Below are positions 1 through 9,727 of a stretch of DNA of 64,000 nt, piece by piece (position 1 is the first letter of the stretch; each line of letters begins with the position of its first letter). The stretch lies in contig NW_022985077.1 of the NCBI RefSeq assembly GCF_010015585.1, positions 664,071-728,070 of the forward strand, written 5' to 3'. Source of the DNA: Eremomyces bilateralis CBS 781.70 (Eukaryota > Ascomycota > Dothideomycetes > Eremomycetales > Eremomycetaceae). Under the pieces are notes generated by a model. The model saw only the letters and a program-made list of their open reading frames with translations, searched no databases and had not been told where the DNA came from. The position numbers were made by a program, and so were the translations under genes.

Positions 1-162
1 GAACCACAACCACGAGAGAAAGGACCAGCTCCGTCTCCGCTTGCAGACGTGGTTGAGAGTGCCAAACGTCCTTCCGCTCCTTCGCCTCCAGATACACTAG
101 CCAAGAGCACAAAGCGGGTTAGCCGCTTTAAGGCCGCAAGAACACACGGGCCGACCTTCTAG
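1..162 (+). CDS. C-terminal end of an unidentified protein (5' end outside window)
   Basis: Frame 1 is open from the first base to a TAG at 160-162. It encodes 53 residues rich in Pro, Ser, Lys and Arg, ending KAARTHGPTF. The basic SRFKAAR-like tail is reminiscent of the C-terminus of fungal DUF3835/URI-type prefoldin-related proteins, but that is recall of a short motif and not a firm identification. The gene is cut by the window edge, so its start, length and domains cannot be seen. The even codon use and the clean stop followed by AT-richer DNA support a real gene end. It could also be the last exon of another basic, low-complexity protein. Confidence 0.6.
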   Translation, partial: EPQPREKGPAPSPLADVVESAKRPSAPSPPDTLAKSTKRVSRFKAARTHGPTF

Positions 163-852
163 TCCTGGAATCTAGAATCGATCAAGTTTGTTCCTCTATA
201 ACAGATGCCTGTGACATGCTGTTGTGAAGTCCCCCATCAAGCCACTTACAAGTATGCCAACAGATCGCAAGATAAATGGTCAACAAGACCATATATCGAA
301 GTTAGTTATATGCTCTAACTACTGCTAGCATGTTCTCAAACCGTGTCAACGCTCGCAACGACAGATGGCAACCAACCCTTCATTCGAGGGTCTGGGATAT
401 GCACGTCAATGCGTGTTCCATCGCTATCACCCCGATATTGATGAATGGGCACTCCGACGCGCCGCCTTTTGGCAAGCTTCACAGGCGTCGCGATTTGTTT
501 TGTCCACAACGTTTCACTCCACGACTGGGCATGATACATAGCGAGATGTTATCACATTTGCTAGGACTTTGGCTAGGCAGGTCGGGCAGTTCTGCTTAAG
601 GTGGTCCTGTTGTACTGGTACACTATCACACAAAAACAGCTTTGTACAGGAGTTGACTAGAAATGTCGGATCGGGCGTTTCTATCGTGTTTAGGTCGCTT
701 TACATAAGTTAGGATACCTTCGACAGTCCCTAGTTGCCTTGATGACCTTCAGTTACAGGTAACTCTTCTGGCGACAGACTTGGTAGCACCGTAGGATCAT
801 TCCTAGTTTAATGAATTATTTATAGTTATTGGATTATTTAACTTAGTTAATG

Positions 853-888
853 ATAGTTAACTATGGATTGGAAAGAATAACTAGTTAT
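853..888. repeat. AT-rich palindrome pair, left copy
   Basis: The palindromes ATAGTTAACTAT (853-864) and ATAACTAGTTAT (877-888) occur side by side. The same two 12-mers recur in the same order at 8597-8608 and 8638-8649, next to a retroelement fragment. This suggests both places carry the end of one dispersed repeat family. Sequence between the palindromes is only loosely similar. Confidence 0.45.
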
Positions 889-894
889 CAATTC

Positions 895-918
895 GGATTC
901 TGATTCTGATTCTGATTC
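895..918 (+). repeat. Hexanucleotide microsatellite
   Basis: Four tandem copies of a GATTCT-type hexamer (first copy GGATTC, then TGATTC three times), about 160 bp upstream of the guf1 start codon. A simple sequence repeat with no further evidence of function. Confidence 0.7.
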
Positions 919-1077
919 AAATTGAGTCCTTAGGCACCAAGCTTTTGATGCCTGACGATTATTTTGTTTGAACGACGTCTTCGAAGGTTGAGACTCGAGA
1001 CCTCAAGTCTTCCTCTAGCAGTCTATTTGACAATTCAACGCGTTTCTGCTCGACATTATCCACTCGTTAAAGACTCA

Positions 1078-3078
1078 ATGCAACGATGCCTTGGGTTCCA
1101 TAACGCATTCTCGCTTTTGGCGCGTACGTGCCTGCGATCGACTCCTCTCCCGAAATTTCTCTCGCCCGGTTCTCTCCCGTCTATCCGCATCTCGCGCCCT
1201 GTCCGACGACACTATGCCCCCCCAGCAGCTAAACCGCCTTCGGAGCTCGAGAAACGCATAGCCGCCATTCCGATCTCTCGCTTCCGCAACTTCTGCATCG
1301 TTGCGCACGTCGATCATGGCAAGAGCACACTTTCCGACCGGCTGCTCGAGCTCACGGGGACAATCGATGCTTCGGCGGGGAACAAGCAGATCCTGGATCG
1401 GCTGGACGTGGAAAGAGAGCGTGGGATAACGGTCAAGGCGCAGACATGTAGCATGATCTATAACTACAAAGGAGAGGACTACTTGCTGCATCTGGTGGAC
1501 ACGCCGGGACATGTCGACTTTCGCGCAGAAGTTTCGCGCAGCTACGCCAGCTGTGGGGGCGCATTGCTCCTCGTCGATGCAAGCCAGGGCGTGCAGGCGC
1601 AGACCGTCGCGAATTTCTACTTGGCGTTTGCGCAGGGGTTGACATTGGTGCCGGTTGTCAATAAGATCGACCTCCCCAGCGCGGACCCGCCACGTGCGCT
1701 TGCACAGTTAAAGGAGAAGTTCGAGTTGGATCCCGATAGTGCGATTCTGTGCTCCGCGAAAACGGGACTGAACGTCGAACCGCTACTTCCAGCCGTCATT
1801 GAGAACATACCGCCGCCAGTGGGAGACAGCAATAACCATCTGAAGCTCCTTCTGGTGGATTCGTGGTATGACAATTACCGAGGAGTCATCCTGCTTGTCC
1901 GCATATTTGAAGGCCAGGTACGGCCGGGAGACTATCTCCACAGTTGCGGAACTGGCAATCGGTACTATGTCGGCGAGGTTGGCATCATGTACCCGATCCA
2001 GACGCAGCAGACCGTACTGCGTGCTGGCCAAGTCGGCTACATCTTCTTCAACCCAGGGATGAAGCGGTCTTCAGAAGCGAAGCTTGGTGATACTTTCTGC
2101 AAGGTCGGCACAGAAAATCTTGTCGAACCATTCCCTGGGTTCGAAGATCCGAAATCCATGGTTTTCGTCTCTGCGTTCCCCGTGGAGCAAGATGAGTATC
2201 CTCGCCTTGACGACAGTATCAATCAACTGGTCTTAAATGACCGCAGCATTACTGTCCAAAAGGAGTCTTCGCACGCTTTAGGAGCGGGGTGGCGTTTAGG
2301 TTTTCTAGGGACACTGCACGCTTCAGTGTTCGAAGACCGCCTTCGACACGAACATGGTGGTAGCCTCATCATCACTCCACCTGCTGTGCCTTTCAAGGTG
2401 ATATGGCGCGATGGCACTGAGAAGGTTTATTCAAGTCCAAAAGACTTTCCGGATGGAGATGCCGAATCCCGCAAGGTGGACGAATTACAAGAACCATGTG
2501 TGCGCGTCACGATTACTGTACCGCAAGAGTACCTTGGAAGCGTTATCGAACTGTGTGAGGGCAATCGAGGCACACAAGAGGATATGCACTTCTGGTCCGC
2601 CACCCAGGTTATCCTCACATATGTCCTCCCTCTCTCCGAACTAGTTGATGACTTCTTCGGCAAACTCAAGTCGCTCACCCAAGGGTACGCATCCCTCGAC
2701 TACGAAGACGCCGGATGGCGCAAGTCCTCCATCGTCAAGCTTCAGCTGCTTGTAAGCAGAGAGCCAGTCGACGCCATCGCTCGCGTGATCCACAACTCCG
2801 ACGCGCCGCGGATGGCCAAGCGGTGGGTATCGAAATTCAAGGAGAACGTCGACCGGCAGAACTTCGAAGTCATCATCCAAGCTGCGGTGGGGAAGAAGGT
2901 GCTCGCGCGGGAGACGATCAAGCCGTTCAGGAAGGACGTGCTGGCAAAGCTCCATGCGTCGGATGTCACGCGCAGGAAGAAGCTGTTGGAGAAGCAGAAG
3001 GAGGGGAAGAAGAGGATGAAGGCGGTAGGGAATGTTGTTATTGAGCATAGCAGTTTTCAGAAGTTCTTGGCTAAGTAG
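1078..3078 (+). CDS. guf1: Mitochondrial translation factor Guf1 (LepA/EF4 GTPase)
   Basis: Encodes a 666-residue translational GTPase of the LepA/EF4 family, known to bind mitochondrial ribosomes and promote back-translocation under stress. The ATG at 1078 is chosen because it gives a basic, Ser/Arg-rich leader of about 65 residues that fits a mitochondrial targeting peptide, and because residue 1 onward matches the usual family length. The frame is open further upstream, but without an ATG. The G1 motif AHVDHGKS lies at residues 76-83, followed by RGITVKAQT (switch I), DTPGH (G3) and NKIDLP (G4). The EF-G-like domains and the LepA C-terminal domain follow, ending in a very basic Lys/Arg/Glu tail. 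No intron is needed. Stop is TAG at 3076-3078. Intact, single exon. Confidence 0.95.
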   Translation: MQRCLGFHNAFSLLARTCLRSTPLPKFLSPGSLPSIRISRPVRRHYAPPAAKPPSELEKRIAAIPISRFRNFCIVAHVDHGKSTLSDRLLELTGTIDASAGNKQILDRLDVERERGITVKAQTCSMIYNYKGEDYLLHLVDTPGHVDFRAEVSRSYASCGGALLLVDASQGVQAQTVANFYLAFAQGLTLVPVVNKIDLPSADPPRALAQLKEKFELDPDSAILCSAKTGLNVEPLLPAVIENIPPPVGDSNNHLKLLLVDSWYDNYRGVILLVRIFEGQVRPGDYLHSCGTGNRYYVGEVGIMYPIQTQQTVLRAGQVGYIFFNPGMKRSSEAKLGDTFCKVGTENLVEPFPGFEDPKSMVFVSAFPVEQDEYPRLDDSINQLVLNDRSITVQKESSHALGAGWRLGFLGTLHASVFEDRLRHEHGGSLIITPPAVPFKVIWRDGTEKVYSSPKDFPDGDAESRKVDELQEPCVRVTITVPQEYLGSVIELCEGNRGTQEDMHFWSATQVILTYVLPLSELVDDFFGKLKSLTQGYASLDYEDAGWRKSSIVKLQLLVSREPVDAIARVIHNSDAPRMAKRWVSKFKENVDRQNFEVIIQAAVGKKVLARETIKPFRKDVLAKLHASDVTRRKKLLEKQKEGKKRMKAVGNVVIEHSSFQKFLAK

Positions 3079-4562
3079 TCACCCCGTCGCCCTATAGGTA
3101 GATAGTCCAGGCTATTTCAATTAGTACTCATGTTCATATGTCGTCCTTGCGTAGTCAACTTAGCGCCCGGAGTCCTCTGGTGGTTGGTTGCTGTCAGTTT
3201 CGCCGAGAGTCTGAATTCATTTATATGGAGTCAATGTCTGCACTTGCTTGCGTGCTGGCTTCCTTCATCAATCCCTTTATATCCATCGATTGCACTTCTA
3301 TCTTACGAACCGCTGAACGCTTTCCCAGGACATGGTCACTGCTGATTCTAGGTACTTTTGAGTTGTCAAATATTCTGTGTGTTTAGCAAACCTCTGATAC
3401 GGCATCCAACCACAGCACTGATTTCACTGACATTGCGGGTACAGTTTGTTTGCGGGTTTGGCCAACTAGCCTACTGCTCATTAGGGAGCGTCCAGTTCCC
3501 CTGTGGCATACGTTATTACTGCTGCTTAATCTAGGCTGTAGTTCTGCTGTTTGCCTCTGTTGGGTGAATATGGAAACTTCGCACAACATGTAAGGATCCT
3601 CCAGGCTCTTCTGGAGAATTATTTAAGCCGATTGTCCATCTGGACCAGAAGCGGTTCGATCACACTCCTACAACCAAGGCGATCGCATCGCCCTAACATA
3701 TGCGATCCTTTGAGGACGATCCGTCGATGACTAGAGCTAACGCATGCAGTATGGCTGTCCCATCTGGAATCGGAGACGGGACGTATCAGCACAGCGCCCC
3801 GCGCGCCCCCCACCTTTTTCCAGTTCATGAACGCAGAACTGCAATTTCATGCTTAATTGAGCTCTCCGAGTTCTCGGTGACAGAAAAATCGTACGATTGT
3901 GTCCCGGAAGACTGCTGTAGTCGCGTCAGAACGTGGGAGTTGGGTTCGCTTCATGGACGAGACGGCACCTTCATACATATTGTGCCTTCAAATTGCACCA
4001 TCGGATCCAAGCTTCGCCATAATCTCGCATAAATCAACTAGGAACGGCGGTTAGGCTGACTTGGGGAAGCAGGAGGAAAGAAGAAGGGAAGAAGAGGGGG
4101 CTGGTGGCAGCGGTATTAAGCTCCCGCCGCTCCTTATCACTTTCTGTACAGGCAGGCGGCCAACAATCATACTCTCTCGCGTTCGCACGCATGATCTTCA
4201 GAATCAGACGATTCCAATATCGAGACTGAAATCCCTTAGAACGTGCACATAGTAGACACAGAACACGATCGCCGAGATGGGCACCGGGGTGACTGGATCG
4301 AGCCAAAATCAGACGCACCTGGGCGCCACATCCGCTAATTGCTAGAAAGACCTCCCCCCGGCTTGCAAAGCAACAGCGCGTACCATGTCCTACAAACCAA
4401 TCCGCCCTCGACACCCGCTCCGCCGTCTCTACAAGAAAAAGAGGTTGACCTAGCGATGGAAGCCATACGGTTTCCGACCATAGAATACAAGCTGTTTCAC
4501 TATAGTGATCCATCTCCATGGTTCTCCAAAATAGCACTGTGACACGCTCATCAGGTCCACCA
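3079..4562. other. Intergenic region, no gene supported
   Basis: About 1.5 kb between guf1 and the 3' end of the hydrolase pseudogene. It contains only short overlapping ORFs on both strands without recognisable motifs or splice structure. A purine-rich tract lies near 4070-4105. Confidence 0.5.
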
Positions 4563-5980
4563 TCACTGTTTTGGCACGAAAAGGCCCCTGTCTGGCTCAC
4601 ACTTGGTGCCATGCTCCGGAAGCGTACCGTTGACGAAGTATCTCGCGATATGCTGCGATGTGCAGGTTGGTGGCTGCGAAAGGGACAAGTGCTGGAAATG
4701 TTATTAGAATCAGGGTCATCTAGGCAGGTCAAACCAAAGAGTAGAACTTACGCCATATCCGTTATACTATAGCAACACACTGCCCTCCAATCCGGCGCTC
4801 ACATTCTTCGCTGACACCAACGGCGTGACCGGATCCCAAGTATTCCCGATGATCAAAACTGGTTGGCTTGTCTTGGCCGTGAAGTTGCCATCGTACCGCT
4901 CTTTCGCCGTAAACGGCCACTGCGCGCACGCCGCGATGTTGGTGGTCGGGACATCGCCGAATGCCTTCGAAACCTCTAGTGAGCGCTGCGGCGCCTGGTG
5001 CCCCTGTTCGACGTCGTCGGTGCGCACAATCTTGTCACCACAGCGGATGCCTATCATGGACTGGCGCCGGATGCTGCCGCCGTTGACGTTGGAGAGGCCG
5101 GTGCGTGATCTGTAGTTCGCGGCGATGAGGGACTTCTAGTCGTTGGCGTAGATCCCGGCAAGGATGATGGCGAGCGCGGGGTACTTTGTAGGGTAGTAGA
5201 GGGAGCTGATGATGTTGGCCTTGACGAAGGCGTAGGTGATGATGTTGCGCCCCGCGGGAAGGGGGTTCACTGCGAGGTTCGAGAGCATATCGTTGAGCTT
5301 CTTCTCCAGGCCTTCAGGAGATTTGGCGAGAGGCGCGAGCGCGCAGGTGTCGGGATGCTTCATGCACGCGCGAAGGAACTCGCGCCATACCTTGTCCGTG
5401 GCTGCGTACTGCTGTGATTCCTTGAGCGTGTAGTAGTATTCGAGGGGGTTGAGGACGCCGTCCAATATCACGCGATTCACACGGTCCGGGAACATATTCA
5501 CCGCCGTATTACCCAAGAGCATACCATATGACACGTCCCAGTAGTTCAACTTATCCCCTTCTCCCAGGTTATCCAGGATCGAAAACATTTCGCGGATGGT
5601 GAACGAGGTGCCAATGTAGTCGCCCCAGTCGCTACGGGTTTCCTTACATGTGTTCCCACGAACGGCACCCTCCGCCCAGGCGCGGCTGAATGCCTGACCC
5701 GATCCACCGATGTCGTCGGTGAGCGTCACCAACGAAAGCTCGCTGTCGGTGTCGTTGGCGTAGCAGTCAAAGAAGAGGGTTTCGCCGGTCCCTCGGGGGT
5801 CCCAGCTAATGAGGTCGTGCTGACCACCCGTCATGCTGAATAACGTCACTACCACTGAAAGGTGTGAGGAGCAAGTGACGAGTTGACATACGGTTGCACT
5901 GTGCTAGCAGAGGCAGCCATGTTGGCGATGCCATCACCACCCGGACCACCCCCTTTGTGCCATGTCCTAGTTCAGTTGTA
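4563..5980 (-). pseudogene. TAP-family (tripeptidyl aminopeptidase-like) alpha/beta hydrolase, broken
   Basis: Minus-strand remnant of a secreted alpha/beta hydrolase resembling Streptomyces-type tripeptidyl aminopeptidases with a TAP C-terminal domain. Visible parts: an oxyanion segment GGGPGGDG near 5930-5960 (family form PGGPGGSG); SWDPRGTGE (about 5790); the nucleophile elbow as WDVSYG (about 5520), where the family has G-F-S-Y-G; TWDPVTPL with the acid Asp (about 4840); and GYG|HLSLSQ with the catalytic His after an intron. That last intron is clear: donor GTAAGT at 4751, acceptor at 4692, and the last exon 4691-4563 ends in TGA. Lesions in the same frame are TAG at 5136-5138 and TAG at 4767-4769, plus the Gly-to-Asp change in the elbow. 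The N-terminal third is not recognisable. Three lesions make a sequencing error an unlikely explanation. Confidence 0.85.
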
Positions 5981-7594
5981 GATCATCACATCCGTTGATC
6001 CTCATCAACAACGGGGCCCACGGGAAGTCAACAGAACAGGGAGATGAGGAATCAGGAATTGTGTAGAGAAGTACCTAGTTAGCTAAGAGCTACGCCACAT
6101 GGTACACCTGTTCCTCTAGGGAATTGAAATTTGTAGCCCGCAGGTCGCAGGCTACCCTTTCATAACCTTGACGATGTTATCAGTTTTTCCGAGATATTGC
6201 GGTTCCTAATTAATGTGCTCACCTCTATGGATCTCCATATCTTGGGCCTTCCTGACCAAAAGGACCGAACGCTTCGCGAAGGAGCTCGACAAAGCACCAC
6301 TTTTGCGCTCAGTGCAGCCGGAGTGGGAGTCGAAGCCTCGAAGGGTAAACTCGGAAAACCGGGCAGAATGACGACGTTCGGTTGATCCATCCGGATGCAC
6401 TGTCGATCACCAACTTAGCCGTTCCTGATCAGGTAAAATGGAGCGCATTGGCGAATGAGCGTGTTCCTATAGGCAATAAAGGACCTGCATCGATTTCTCT
6501 CAAAACAATCAAGGTGTCCTGTTGGGCCGGTACCTCGTGTTCTCACCATTTTACCGGCGGTGGACATCCGGACTACGTGAGAGCTACCTTACGGAGCTAC
6601 TGAGCGGTTGAGATTTGAGGATAGACTAAAGCGGGCAGGGCACGCAAAAGACCAGACCAGCTTGCATCTAATTCAAGAAACAGAGAACGGTGTAGCATGG
6701 CGGAACCTTACGTGTCAACTGTCCAAGTACTAAACTATGTTGATCATCTGATTATGTACTGCTTACAACGTATCCATACTGTAGTCGTTGGAAGAGGTAC
6801 CATTCATTCTCAAGATCCTGAGCCTTGAGATCGCCGTCAAGCTCGGCCTCTGGATCTCTGCAATGGAAGGATTCTAAACCTCGTAATTATCATACTGTAG
6901 TACAACCCTAGTTAGTGCCACCAGAACCTCAGTACTCCCTGCAGTCAACGAATCGTACTTGACCAAGTGCGTTTCCAGGGTTTGTTTATTATTAGAGTAA
7001 ACCATCACGGAGCTAAAGCCATTCCGCCGGGTTCTGATCTGCAAGACTGCAACTGGCCATAAACTGCCAAGGATCTATCTCATTGGAAATGCGCAGGGTA
7101 ACACCAGAAACGGTATTAGTGACGGAAGAGGCTGACGCCCATACAACAGGGACTTCCCATAGGGCTGAGGTGGAATGCTGCGGTGGAATCACCATGCGCC
7201 ATCCCATCACGTCGATCATGGCAAATTGTCAACACCTCCATCAATTATCCGTCTGGAAGCAACACCACAAGGCAACGGCAGCGGCACCGTTGCGCTGGCT
7301 ATAGAATTGGAGGACCACCCCCTATTTCCCGCCGATTGCCCTGTCGGGTCTTGGCACATAATAGGCAAAGGACTGAGATCCCGTAATATCGAGTTTACTG
7401 GCCCGAGAAGGGCTCGCGCATATCCAGCTCGGTATATAGAGTATACGGCGCGAACCTAGTCTATACCGACCCCTTTTTCCTGCGTGACTAGTTATTATAG
7501 TCCGTAATAGCAAGCACTAGAAATTCTGCATCATAATACGCACAGGAAGATAAGGAGATCAGCAACCGAACAAACGCGTCGCGACGCGTCAAGA
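5981..7594. other. No supported gene; probable decayed DNA
   Basis: Contains several short ORFs on both strands (for example 6160-6400 and 7013-7460) with no motif I recognise and no consistent splice chain. It lies between a pseudogene and a retroelement-like fragment, so old degenerate sequence is the simplest reading. Confidence 0.45.
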
Positions 7595-7955
7595 GTGCAC
7601 ACACCAGCAATAGTCGAGCATCAGGAACCTACACAGCTAGTGGCCATCGTCTCACCGAAACCCTACACTACCGTATACAACACAGGAATCTGTGCAATAG
7701 AAAGGATCACCAGGAATTCCCCGCCCCCTTTCCCGAGGGCGCCTCCAGGAAGAAGGGGCACAGTAACACCGACAACCCCAGAACCACCAAGCACAGGATC
7801 GATGAAGAAATTAGATGAAAAGACTTGTATTGACTAATTCTGAGATGTAGAAGACATATGATTCCTTTTATGGTAGGAATTGTTACGTTAACACATTTTC
7901 CTGTGTTCTCTTCCTTATCACTTCCAGTCATCCTCTTTTCCAACAATCGACCCCC
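7595..7955 (+). other. Pro-rich open stretch before the retroelement-like fragment
   Basis: A plus-strand reading frame at 7595-7837 has a Pro/Arg/Thr-rich run (PPPFPRAPPGRRGT) and a stop 118 bp before the next ATG. It may be part of the same degenerate element or chance. No identifiable domain. Confidence 0.25.
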
Positions 7956-8578
7956 ATGCCACTAGGAGTCACAACAAGAGCAGGAATGATAGCCCAAGGG
8001 ATGGCAAAGGCCAGAGCCCAGGAACTAAACAAACGACTGCAGCAAGAGATGGCGACTAGCCAAAAGAAGGACCACGGCTCGAGTGACGCGATTACCAAGA
8101 TGTTCCGAGACGGCATCGCCGCACTAGAAGTGTCTAGACTCTAGAACAAGGAATCAAAGCACAGACATTGGAACTGAAAACTGAGAACGAAAGCCTGAAG
8201 AGCGAACAAAAATGTATGACCAACAAATTCGAGAGCGCCACGAACAAACTTGAGGAGACTAAGAACAAATTCCAGGATATGGAGAAGTCGATCGAGACTA
8301 TGAGACAAACCCTAGAGAGAGTTGAACAAACGGTGGCTAGCCGACCCAGTATAGCTAGTCCCTTAGGAAGCGCGCGAACGGGATCATACGCCGCAATTAC
8401 CGCGGCAGGATCGAACAGCCTGACAGCCCCTTCACCGACAATGCTCTCACCATCGATCGCCATTATTATGGCTTCTACTACTCTATGGTCTCAATCCTCC
8501 GATCCGACGCTATGCCCGAGTAAGAGCAGCGTCACTCTAGAGCAGAACCTAGAGGAACAGAGACGTCCAGCAAACTGA
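7956..8578 (+). pseudogene. LINE ORF1-like (coiled-coil) retroelement fragment, frameshifted
   Basis: Two overlapping frames make one interrupted protein. 7956-8144 encodes a basic N-terminal part (residues such as MIAQGMAKARAQELN). A one-base shift near 8140 moves the frame so that the downstream part reads ELKTENESLKSEQK and onward, a Lys/Glu-rich heptad coiled coil of about 55 residues. It is followed by Ser/Pro-rich sequence with SYAAITAAGS. A coiled coil followed by an SYA-type motif is typical of ORF1 (gag-like) of Tad/I-type fungal LINE elements. No reverse transcriptase, endonuclease or CCHC knuckle follows, so only a 5' fragment is present. The identification rests on architecture alone. 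A decayed host coiled-coil gene is the alternative. Confidence 0.5.
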
Positions 8579-8872
8579 CTATCTTATCCCCCTACTATAG
8601 TTAACTATAATAATTTCCTATGTTAACTTAGAAGCAGATAACTAGTTATAAAAGTTAAAGAAGGAAGATAGGAAAATGGGGGCACAAGGCCACAAGGCAC
8701 CAACGCATGTAATTAGTCAGCCTAGGTAGTTCCACACTTCCACACGTGGGCGTATGAATCTCTCTCATTCTTATGAACAAAATCTTATAGTTACATCTCT
8801 TCTCTCGGAACAAGTACTGCTACCTAAGTCCTAAGTTCTCACTTGTCCTTGAAATGACTACGCGTCTGCTAC
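8579..8872. repeat. AT-rich tail with the second copy of the palindrome pair
   Basis: The region just 3' of the ORF1-like fragment is AT-rich and contains ATAGTTAACTAT at 8597-8608 and ATAACTAGTTAT at 8638-8649. These are the same two 12-bp palindromes, in the same order, as at 853-888. No coding signal. Confidence 0.45.
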
Positions 8873-9727
8873 TTACACATCTATCGTGTATGTTGCAATG
8901 CTCTCAAGCATTGTCCGTTCCCAAGGTTTCCGTTTCGGTGGCCACTTCACCCTCTTCTCCGCCCGAACATAGAGGTTGTTAGGCCGAATCAACTGGAACA
9001 TGGGATCATACTCGATCGGTCCATCGACCTCCCGAGTAAATTTATACCGATAGATCAACTTCGGAATGAAAACCTTGATCTCCTGTAGGGCAGAATTGAA
9101 CCCAATGTACATACGCGGGCCCGTAGCGAATGGGATATACACTGCCTTGTGTCTGCCCTTGACCTCCTCGGTGTCCCAGCGGTCAGGGTTGAACTGATGA
9201 GGATTATCCCACAGATTAGGGCTGTTGTGGATGTGGTGTAGCGCCGGGATAACAATTGAGTCCTTAGGGATCTTGTACCCCCCGGAAGCACAAGGTCAAC
9301 CTTGGCGGTTCGTCCCGGTTGGAAACTTGGGTTGTGGCGACGCTGGGTCTCCTTGATATACTTATCGAGAAAACTGAGTCGGTCGATGACATCTGCTGTG
9401 ATTTCGGTATTCTCATCAATGTCGTTATCGATCAGTTCTTGGAGTAGCTTCTCTTGCATCCCCCGGGTACGTGACAAGACCATATATGAGCCAGGAAAGC
9501 AGGGAACTGGTGGTTGTAAAGCCGGCTCCGGTTGCGACTATGAGAGCCCAGATCAAGCTTGATTTAGGTAGCTTTTCGCCTTTGTTGTCGGTTCCACGGA
9601 TGGCATAGTCCAAGCGTTCATTAGCATACAAGCGGAGAGGGTTAGGTTCTGCATGATGTTTACTCACCGACCATATTGGACTCAGCAACCGACACACTAC
9701 ACGATTGGCAGTTACCAGACTCGTCAT
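8873..9727 (-). pseudogene. Cytochrome P450, C-terminal half only, broken
   Basis: Minus-strand remains of a fungal P450. In order: I-helix with ATGAGFTTTSS (about 9500-9540; family A/G-G-x-D/E-T-T); K-helix KYIKETQRRHNP with the ExxR pair intact (about 9330-9365); PDRW-type segment before the heme loop; then FATGPRMYIGFNSA (about 9090-9130), where the heme-ligand Cys is Tyr. A P450 without the thiolate cannot bind heme normally, so activity is not expected. Two frameshifts lie in G-runs: an extra base after TYPG (about 9460) and a missing base at LVLPGG (about 9285). The N-terminal half (about 230 residues) is absent, because the regulator gene starts at 9726 right where it should be. Stop is TAG at 8873. 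Confidence 0.88.

Larger units (their letters stand above)
163..1077. other. Intergenic region upstream of guf1
   Basis: No convincing gene. Overlapping short ORFs near 330-600 on both strands look like chance. The stretch 800-890 is AT-rich and carries two 12-bp palindromes, and a (TGATTC) hexamer tract lies at 895-918. These are described separately. The remainder presumably holds the guf1 promoter. Confidence 0.6.

Noticed and set aside
7013-7460. Overlapping ORFs on both strands, one with a GNGSGTVALAIELE segment reminiscent of hydrolase N-termini
   Set aside because: Needs a frameshift, lies on the opposite strand from the TAP pseudogene, and no further similarity extends either way.
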